This document shows, piece by piece, positions 54,936-64,000 of a stretch of DNA of 64,000 bases; within the stretch, counting starts at the first letter, position 1, and the number at the start of each line of letters is the position of its first letter. The stretch comes from Morinoia aosen. Lineage: Eukaryota > Arthropoda > Malacostraca > Amphipoda > Talitridae. The notes below the pieces were generated by a model. The model was not told where the DNA came from and did not search any database. It saw only the letters and a program-made list of their open reading frames with translations. Position numbers and translations under genes: made by a program. Location of the stretch: the NCBI GenBank assembly GCA_030386875.1, contig CM059567.1, forward strand, positions 53,862,020 through 53,926,019, in the 5' to 3' direction.

Positions 54936-57859
54936 ATTTCCACGAATGAAACAGATGAAAACTGAAGCCACACTCTTTGAAAAGCTGTAGTGCATAAGAA
55001 GACTTCCTAGATGAAAAATTACGTCCATGTTGAAATAGTTCTTACAAGTCATTGACCATTTTCAGGAAACTGGAAGATAAATACATATGTAATAAAAATT
55101 AAGAAAATATCTGTATTGCCTTGCTGTAAACTGCTAAGTGAGCACAGAAAATGAGTCGAGTCAGTCATTACAGTTTTCCATCGGTCTCTCCGTACCGATT
55201 TCCGTTTGAACACAAATGTCCGATCTAACTTCATTATCTCACGACCAAAATACTGGCCGAAAACTAATGGGACGGAATCAACGACCTCGATTTCTTTTGA
55301 GGCAATTATCTGCCGGCAGTAAGAAAGTTTATTCGTGAAAATGAGGAGAAAATTTTGCACAAGGAGTTCAGAATGCCGTGCATTCTCTATCTGGCTCGTC
55401 CTTCGAACATTTATGGTAAAATACGACTTTTTCTTCCATTCAGGAGAGGGAACTCTGAGATACATATTTTCAGCGACGGAATGAGAAACGCTTCGGGTTT
55501 TTTCTAGCCACATTCTAATGTTATTCTCTCGAGAGGCAAGTTCTACACTCTTTTGCGAGTGACTCTGATTGACGAACTAGTGTACACGGTCCGTCAAAAA
55601 TGACGGGATTCGATATTTTCCTTATATAAATCTTGCAAGATGGGGATGACAAACAAGTATATCCATCCTTATAGTACCAGCGATTCATATATCCTTGCAC
55701 TTGTGCACTGGTGAAACTCATACCACAGATACGGTCATTAAGCATCCTTGTGAGTGTCACAGACTCATGCACCAACCAAGCAAGCAAGCAAGCAACAACA
55801 ACAACCGTGTACTTCTCAAATGTTGGATCGTTCACCCGGTGCATGGAATGGAACCCGGCGTTCACGCAAGTCGACTGCTCAGCCAGCGTCTTGCACCTCA
55901 TCCTTGTCACAAGAGGGGCGAAAAAATGTACTGGATATGTGAAAATTTTATCTACTTTCAACGCAGTCATAAACGATAAATTCATTCTCTTATTAATGAT
56001 ATGAAAAAGAACGCGCTTGGAGCCAATGAATGTGATCATAAACAAAGCGCAATGAAGTCCATGCAAATTACAAAATTAGAGAAACTTACGCATTGAAGTC
56101 TAAAGGACGCAAATTAGAAAACCGTGGGAAAAGAGAGGGAAAACATTGCGTGACCAGCACTTGAACTTTCATTGAACTTCAATAAATATTCCTTTGCAAT
56201 TTAACACAGTTATACTATGACGAATATCCTTTCTTTCAAACTCCCACGATTATTTTATACCTGTCACCAAAAGAATTAAAGGACCAAATAGTCATTATTT
56301 ACAACGCTTCATTGTAGCGGGTGTAAATGTGTGCCAACATCTTCTTCGCTGTGTAATTGTTTAGGTCGATGTGAAATCGTCTCAATTTCTAGGGTTGAAA
56401 AAAAAATTAATGTAGCTTTAAAATGTCATGAAAGAATTTTCCTTTTATCCTATGGGTTAAATATTCTTGAATTAGCCTATTTCATCTCTTTTCATTTCAT
56501 TTCCACCTTGTTAATTTCTGAGCCTTCAGTTTTAATTTTCAGCGTCCAGGTTCAGTACGCAGCTTGAGAGAAGTAATCATGAAAATAATTTCCAAAAAAT
56601 GAAACCGAAGCGATACACTGAGCTTGACTCGTCATATTGAATTCATGTTCATGTCATACTCGTACTTCAAGTTTCTCTCAAAAAATGCCATTGAATTTAT
56701 CAGCAAATTTTTATACGAATAGTTTTTACATTCATCACAAAAAAATCCCAAAAACCTGAAATACTCAAATACCTTAACTGTATTTGAAATCTCAGTAGTT
56801 CCTCATTATTTCTTGATGTTTTCAAATGCGATCATGGGGGTTCTATCTACTTTTAACTCTCGTGCAATACAATCGTAAACAATTCCGTACCTGCCACCAC
56901 TCTGACAGACAAACATTGAACACTGAGATCCAAACTTAATTGAAACTGTGATGTTATTGGCTAGGAGTTCACACAATCACAAGACGAGAAGTCTATGCAA
57001 GCCATTGCGTAAATGGCAGTAGCAATAGGTAATAAGTTACCTAGGCCATCACTCTCAGAGTTCTTAGTTAAAGTCGTACGTGTAAACTTTTTAGTGTGAC
57101 GATATGTGAGAATAGTTTCATGCTATTTTTATTTTATTTTCATTAATAATGAATATTTTTCTTTTCCTTTTTCTCACATTAGAGCAGGTAGATCCCTGTT
57201 ATCAAATCCAAACTCAACCCCTCGCCACCTTTCTCCCTGCCACGCAGCCTCTGTTAATAAATGAAACAATTTGAAAGACTTGAAGAACCTCCACTCGTCT
57301 CTGATGATCTCGACTGTAATGGTGACGTTAATTTATTAATTATTCATGGAAATCAAATTCAAGACTCGGCAGAGGCGACGCAGGGATCTCCTTAAACTTC
57401 AAAGTTCGTTAATTTAACAGAGCTCTTCCCTGTTCTCCCCTATCTTCACCCATTTATATTAATGGGGAGCGCTGGGCGAATGAAACTGAGTGTCATCATA
57501 GTTTTTTTAAGTTGGTTGGATGAGCTATCGTATCTGTATAAAAACGAACGTCGGTAAAAAAGTAATAGCTTTAAAAATAACTCACTACCACTAGCGAATA
57601 ATATTGGTAATGACTTAATAGTTCAATGGAGTTGACCAGCACGCACTTGCCGTCTTGCATGATAGCGAAATTATCGCACCATCACATTCATGCAGTCGTA
57701 CTTTATTCATTGTTTTTATTTTTTCATCTCTCATGTTTTACTTTGATTTTCTCAAATTAGTTTTCATTACACGAGCACCATCTTTTGCGTCATTTCTCCA
57801 GCCGTTGCTGTTTCGTAACGATGCAATATCTGCACTCGGTCACATAGATTGGTCACTTG

Positions 57860-58030
57860 TTTCTCTTTGTGATTTCCTCGTGGCCCTTCCTCGTAACTTT
57901 TCCTTTCTCATAACGCAAAGGGAATTACATCATGAAAAATACAAAGGAAAATCTGTGTTTCACTCGTGGCCCTTCCTTTCTCATTGAGCAGAGGGAAAGG
58001 CGTCATGAAAAAAACGAAAGAAATGCGTGG
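57860..58030. repeat. Two-copy tandem duplication, ~70-75 bp
   Basis: CTCGTGGCCCTTCC, TTTCTCAT, GGGAA and CATCATGAAAAA segments recur in order. Confidence 0.6.
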
Positions 58031-58840
58031 AAATACCAATGGGGAAGTAGTATATAAGGTTGATTGCGCTTCTTGAGTTGCAGTAGTTTTGAAGCAGGTG
58101 CATTTATGCAAGAACTTAAATGAATGCGATTAAAATTGTGTAATTACACATAAATCTAATCCCTTTTGGTTTACTAATTGGTATCAAGTTAAAATTTTGT
58201 AAACAAAAATCAATTCCACGTTTCATTTCATTTCGCTGCCGCAGCAGAAAAATTAGAACTCGACTTCTTTTCCTAAATATTTTGTCTGGTAGTTCATTTT
58301 AATAATTTTTATATCGCTGGAAACACGTCATAATTTTGCATTGATGAGCATGGATTTCGTCAGCTTTTATGATCTTGCGTTTGAATTTGCACTAATTAAA
58401 CTCGTGATGTGCTCTGCAGGACGTGAGTATTTCTCAACAGCTTGAACATGTTGCTCCCATAAACAGTAATAAAAAATGTAATCAGGCAGTTTGATAAATC
58501 TTGCCACTTAGTTCTAAAACATCACACATGCCCTGCGTTGCAATAATCCTGGCAATGATAACCTGTGCAATGTACAAATATCTGTGACCTGTCATATGCA
58601 AGTTATCTTAATTTGAAGTGAAAGAATTTCCTTGGACGGCACGTATAGCTCTACAGCTAAGTCAGCTTGCTAGCTGCTACGTTTTTTCAGCTAATCATGA
58701 TTCGTTCAGAGTTTACGAAAGTTTTGATAGTTTGAGAAAAAATTTCTAAATTAAAGTCTTTAACTCAATGCCTTGATATTGCTGTAATACTGGTTGTTTT
58801 AAATCCTCGTTCCACCAAGTTTTAACATGTAAACATTCAA

Positions 58841-58894
58841 TAGGCCGTGTCTGACCAATGAGCCGTGTCGATGAGAGCCGTGTCTGACCAATGA
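58841..58894. repeat. Short duplication, GCCGTGTCTGACCAATGA
   Basis: GCCGTGTCTGACCAATGA occurs twice, with one shorter GCCGTGTCGATGA between. Confidence 0.7.
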
Positions 58895-59331
58895 TTTATG
58901 GGCAGCATTGGTCCATCACACGTGGAAAACATCAAAAGACCAAAGCATCTATTGCTGCATCACTAGCGGTAAAGGAATTGTTTTCATTGTTTAAAGATTA
59001 TATCCGTAGCACAGATACACGATTCCATTTCTTCTTACTCAAGCGCAGGTGTGCTAGCACACGTGATTCCAGAGACGTTTCCTATTGTAAGAATATTTTA
59101 CAGCATTTTATGCTCGTGAAATGTACTTTTGACCTCAACTCTCGTAACCATGATATTGAAATTCACTCAAAATATAAAGAAATGAAACTTCGGTCGGCTA
59201 ATGAGGTAACAATTTCTAGAGCATTGCTTTTGTATACAAAAATAATTCAATCTCCATCAGAATTCTTTCATCCGAAGCCGAAAGAAATGACAGATATCTG
59301 TAAACAATTTTCAACACTAACTCCTAAATGA
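58891..59331 (+). CDS. Unrecognised 146-codon open frame
   Basis: The frame runs from MIYGQHWSITRGKHQKTK to EMTDICKQFSTLTPK and is lysine-rich and soluble-looking. No motif, splice sites or homology were recognised. In AT-rich DNA this length can arise by chance. Confidence 0.15.
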   Translation: MIYGQHWSITRGKHQKTKASIAASLAVKELFSLFKDYIRSTDTRFHFFLLKRRCASTRDSRDVSYCKNILQHFMLVKCTFDLNSRNHDIEIHSKYKEMKLRSANEVTISRALLLYTKIIQSPSEFFHPKPKEMTDICKQFSTLTPK

Positions 59332-59980
59332 CAACAACAATTTTCATATGACCCGTATGAACACATGTATTTTAAAACAAACTTAACTTACTTGCAGGCG
59401 ACCCGACGTTGTATTCATAACATTGTCCATTACAAATCATTATATCGACGAAATTTTGAGAAAATGACTGGGTTATTCTAAAATAATGTAAAAAATCATT
59501 ATAAAACAGAAAACCGTCGTACATTTTTATATTTTTTCACATACGACATATAAATGAGAATTCTGCTAACGAAAGTCAGTTCCAGATTTCATTTCGTTCA
59601 TCCAGCGCGGCAGACAAATTAGCCTGATGAGAGAATACCACTGGACGCTATCACTTCCCACTAATATGAAACACAACTTTAAAAAATGTATTTGTCCTGC
59701 TGCCTAACCCCTATAAAATAGACAAAATCAAAGCGACGGCTAAATCCCGACAAAATCTTAATGAATATGCATGCCATGAGTCCCTTTGCTCTACTTACTT
59801 TAGAAATTAGTCAGAAATTTATATGAGCTCATTTTCAATTCTTAAATAAGTTTCCTGTGTAAAAAATCCTGCAAATTTCAGTTGAAAAAAAATCTTTGTC
59901 AATATACAAACTGTAAAATTTAAGGCTATATTGCCATGCTGTTATCAAATTTTCATACCATTTAATCAATTAGTTTTCAG

Positions 59981-60028
59981 CACTTGACAGCTCCCCATGC
60001 CGTGTCTTGCTTATGCCGCCCTAATGAA
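59981..60028 (+). other. Possible 48-nt + strand exon
   Basis: A good acceptor (TTAGTTTTCAG) and donor (AA|GTAAGT) bound an open 16-codon frame HLTAPHAVSCLCRPNE. No partner exon was found, so this is weak. Confidence 0.15.
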
Positions 60029-60638
60029 GTAAGTTGGGACAGAGCGTAGCACGGATACGAGGGTTCACGCCGTAAATATAATCTCGTTTTTGACGTTTTG
60101 AGCGCGGATTCATTAGTCTGTGCCGATGTGCGACAGTCGAGTTATGGAGCTTCTCTGGCAAGAGCAGTTGTGAGTTGTGACGAAACTTTTCCCTTGAAAA
60201 CGCTCAGCAGTTGTTGATGGCGTTGTTGCGTGAATGAGAGACTTGGTTGAGTTTGGAAGAAAGACTGGGCTAACTTTCATTAATCATGAAAAGTTCATCG
60301 GAGACACATATCGTTTTCCTGTACCAAAATTAGATGGAATTATGAAAATAATGACCAACTATTAAAGCCCTTCCTGGGGGATATATTATTTTAATGAGTT
60401 TCTTTAATAGGATCAGATGTTCTGTGCTCACATGAATTAAATGATAGGCGATGGAAGCCCAAATAATGCAAAGTTTAATGTGTTTAATTTTAGAAATCAG
60501 GGATTATTTTCTACTTCTTTTTGTTTGAGTTGAGGCTCATTCAGTTTTTGTCTCATTTTTTCTCGCTCTCAAAACCTCTAAACTAAATATTACTGAACCC
60601 ATCGCGCAATTCAATTGAAATTTTAAACGCTTGAGCCC

Positions 60639-63574
60639 CCCACACCAATCAAAGCTCACCACACCAATCAAAGCTCACCACACCAATCAAAGCTCACCAC
60701 ACCAATCAAAGCTCACCACACCAATCAAAGCTCACCACACCAACCAAAGCTCACCACACCAATCAAAGCTCACCACACCAATCAAAGCTCACCACACCAA
60801 TCAAAGCTCACCACACCAATCAAAGCTCACCACACCAATCAAAGCTCACCACACCAATCAAAGCTCACCACACCAATCAAAGCTCACCACACCAATCAAA
60901 GCTCACCACACCAATCAAAGCTCACCACACCAATCAAAGCTCACCACACCAATCAAAGCTCACCACACCAATCAAAGCTCACCACACCAATCAAAGCTCA
61001 CCACACCAATCAAAGCTCACCACACCAATCAAAGCTCACCACACCAACCAAAGCTCACCACACCAACCAAAGCTCGCCACACCAATCAAAGCTCACCACA
61101 CCAATCAAAGCTCACCACACCAATCAAAGCTCACCACACCAACCAAAGCTCACCACACCAACCAAAGCTCGCCACACCAATCAAAGCTCACCACACCAAC
61201 CAAAGCTCACCACACCAACCAAAGCTCGCCACACCAATCAAAGCTCACCACACCAATCAAAGCTCACCACACCAATCAAAGCTCACCACACCAACCAAAG
61301 CTCACCACACCAACCAAAGCTCGCCACACCAATCAAAGCTCACCACACCAATCAAAGCTCACCACACCAATCAAAGCTCACCACACCAATCAAAGCTCAC
61401 CACACCAACCAAAGCTCACCACACCAACCAAAGCTCACCACACCAATCAAAGCTCGCCACACCAATCAAAGCTCGCCACACCAATCAAAGCTCGCCACAC
61501 CAATCAAAGCTCGCCACACCAATCAAAGCTCGCCACACCAATCAAAGCTCACCACACCAATCAAAGCTCACCACACCAACCAAAGCTCACCACACCAATC
61601 AAAGCTCACCACACCAACCAAAGCTCACCACACCAATCAAAGCTCACCACACCAATCAAAGCTCGCCACACCAATCAAAGCTCACCACACCAATCAAAGC
61701 TCACCACACCAACCAAAGCTCACCACACCAATCAAAGCTCACCACACCAATCAAAGCTCACCACACCAATCAAAGCTCACCACACCAATCAAAGCTCACC
61801 ACACCAATCAAAGCTCACCACACCAACCAAAGCTCACCACACCAACCAAAGCTCACCACACCAACCAAAGCTCACCACACCAACCAAAGCTCACCACACC
61901 AATCAAAGCTCACCACACCAACCAAAGCTCACCACACCAACCAAAGCTCACCACACCAACCAAAGCTCACCACACCAACCAAAGCTCGCCACACCAATCA
62001 AAGCTCACCACACCAATCAAAGCTCACCACACCAACCAAAGCTCACCACACCAATCAAAGCTCACCACACCAATCAAAGCTCACCACACCAATCAAAGCT
62101 CACCACACCAATCAAAGCTCACCACACCAATCAAAGCTCACCACACCAACCAAAGCTCACCACACCAACCAAAGCTCACCACACCAATCAAAGCTCGCCA
62201 CACCAATCAAAGCTCACCACACCAATCAAAGCTCACCACACCAATCAAAGCTCACCACACCAACCAAAGCTCACCACACCAATCAAAGCTCACCACACCA
62301 ATCAAAGCTCACCACACCAATCAAAGCTCACCACACCAATCAAAGCTCACCACACCAACCAAAGCTCACCACACCAACCAAAGCTCACCACACCAATCAA
62401 AGCTCGCCACACCAATCAAAGCTCACCACACCAATCAAAGCTCACCACACCAATCAAAGCTCACCACACCAACCAAAGCTCACCACACCAATCAAAGCTC
62501 ACCACACCAATCAAAGCTCACCACACCAATCAAAGCTCACCACACCAATCAAAGCTCACCACACCAATCAAAGCTCACCACACCAACCAAAGCTCACCAC
62601 ACCAACCAAAGCTCACCACACCAATCAAAGCTCACCACACCAATCAAAGCTCGCCACACCAATCAAAGCTCACCACACCAATCAAAGCTCACCACACCAA
62701 CCAAAGCTCACCACACCAATCAAAACTCACCACACCAATCAAAGCTCACCACACCAATCAAAGCTCGCCACACCAATCAAAGCTCACCACACCAATCAAA
62801 GCTCACCACACCAACCAAAGCTCACCACACCAATCAAAGCTCGCCACACCAATCAAAGCTCACCACACCAATCAAAGCTCACCACACCAATCAAAGCTCG
62901 CCACACCAATCAAAGCTCGCCACACCAATCAAAGCTCACCACACCAATCAAAGCTCACCACACCAATCAAAGCTCACCACACCAACCAAAGCTCACCACA
63001 CCAATCAAAGCTCACCACACCAATCAAAGCTCACCACACCAATCAAAGCTCACCACACCAATCAAAGCTCGCCACACCAATCAAAGCTCACCACACCAAC
63101 CAAAGCTCACCACACCAATCAAAGCTCGCCACACCAATCAAAGCTCGCCACACCAATCAAAGCTCACCACACCAATCAAAGCTCGCCACACCAATCAAAG
63201 CTCACCACACCAATCAAAGCTCACCACACCAACCAAAGCTCACCACACCAATCAAAGCTCGCCACACCAATCAAAGCTCACCACACCAATCAAAGCTCAC
63301 CACACCAACCAAAGCTCACCACACCAATCAAAGCTCGCCACACCAATCAAAGCTCACCGCACCAATCAAAGCTCACCACACCAATCAAAGCTCACCACAC
63401 CAATCAAAGCTCACCACACCAAGCAAAGCTCACCACACCAACCAAAGCTCACCACACCAATCAAAGCTCACCACACCAATCAAAGCTCACCACACCAACC
63501 AAAGCTCACCACACCAATCAAAGCTCACCACACCAACCAAAGCTCACCACACAAATCAAAGCTCACCACACCAA
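60639..63574. repeat. Minisatellite, 19 bp, 154 in-phase copies
   Basis: The unit is ACACCAATCAAAGCTCACC. The same point of the unit is at 60642 and 63568, exactly 154 x 19 bp apart, so there is no net insertion or deletion in 2.9 kb. Variation is almost only at two positions (CAAT/CAAC and CTCACC/CTCGCC). Because 19 is not a multiple of three, the 999-codon open frame here cycles through all three frames and is not a gene. Confidence 0.95.
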
Positions 63575-64000
63575 CGCCACCCGTATATACCGTAGTATAT
63601 TTATTCTCTTCAGTAAAGACTAAAAAATAAATAAAAGACGAACCGACGGATTACTTGCCAGTAATATTCAGGTTTTTATGATGGAGCACAAGTTTACATA
63701 GAAAATATATATATCACTCAGATACGGTCAATTGTTCAAACGAAGAAAACGAAAAATGAATTGGAGAAATTCGCTCATCGGTGAATTTGTTAAAAGTTTC
63801 TAACAAACGAAAGAAAGCGAACGAGCGACACAAACAAATTCATGTGTTTTTTTATTATCGAAGCAGGCGTTGTTGTGATGAGCAAGCAAAACTTTCATTG
63901 GCTGCAGATGCTGCCTGGCTGGGCTTCCAAAAAGGTATAAATTTACTCAAAAAGTAAGAAAATCCCATTTAAAAGATTTAAAGATGAGATCGTTTTGATT

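Larger units (their letters stand above)
53165..64000. other. Region upstream of the visible - strand exons
   Basis: No further exon of the - strand gene could be placed with confidence. The region holds a possible decayed coding copy (53354-53668), minisatellites (53790, 54700, 57860, 60639), two adjacent - strand open frames of unknown meaning (55049-55513, 55521-56066), and a possible + strand micro-exon (59981-60028). Nothing is seen in 56100-57850, 58140-58800 and 63600-64000. Confidence 0.5.

Noticed and set aside
60639-63574. CRISPR-like array
   Set aside because: Units are contiguous with no unique spacers, and the window is clearly eukaryotic.
60631-63630. 999-codon open reading frame with 19-residue repeats
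   Set aside because: It is entirely the 19-bp minisatellite. The unit has no stop in any frame, so any reading stays open; the periodic protein is an artefact.
1-64000. LTR elements or integrated viruses
   Set aside because: No paired long terminal repeats, protease/reverse transcriptase motifs or capsid-type frames were seen on either strand.

Overview
This is about 64 kb of an intron-rich, AT-rich eukaryotic genome packed with minisatellites and short mobile elements. It is most likely from an arthropod, and a crustacean is a guess from the repeat style and from the arthropod-like long tail of the DUOX maturation factor. There is no bacterial, organellar or LTR/viral signature. Almost all long open frames are artefacts of tandem repeats; the real coding sequence is carried by short exons.

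Two convergent genes can be assembled by exact splice-phase matching. (1) On the + strand, 1-25432, is the 3' part of a dual oxidase maturation factor gene (DUOXA; Drosophila moladietz/NIP). It has six visible exons: 1-57, 4512-4569, 21872-22025, 23275-23684, 24306-25122 and 25378-25432, giving 516 codons plus the stop. It starts outside the window. One intron is a GC-AG intron. (2) On the - strand, from about 53146 down to 34068, is an unrecognised gene with seven visible exons: 53034-53146 (upstream edge unsure), 50432-50529, 44191-44306, 38968-39045, 35474-35713, 34870-35191 and 34068-34462. The phases agree across all junctions. It encodes a Ser/Arg-rich, probably disordered protein ending in one C-terminal transmembrane segment, as in tail-anchored proteins. 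Its 5' end probably lies upstream of the visible exons.

The two genes lie tail to tail, with about 8.6 kb between their stop codons. That gap and the large introns hold a SINE/LINE-like retroposon family with a CCCCTCAGGGGG head and target duplications (about ten copies or fragments), three or four MITE families (two with TTAA targets, piggyBac-like), one large foldback element, and more than twenty minisatellites. The minisatellites include a 19-bp array of 154 in-phase copies (60639-63574), a 51-bp array (37975-38870) and a 14-bp array ending in a perfect palindrome (48688-49321).

The most unusual signal is that many tandem arrays are anchored on exon edges. Exons 4512-4569, 44191-44306, 35474-35713 and 50432-50529, and the stop codon of the last - strand exon, have each had the exon/intron or coding/UTR junction duplicated in tandem into the neighbouring non-coding DNA. 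This leaves rows of decoy 5' or 3' splice sites. Exon 44191-44306 carries decoy acceptors on one side and at least eight decoy donors on the other. I know of no named system that predicts this. It may be a mode of intron growth or a splicing buffer, and it is the main item to test.
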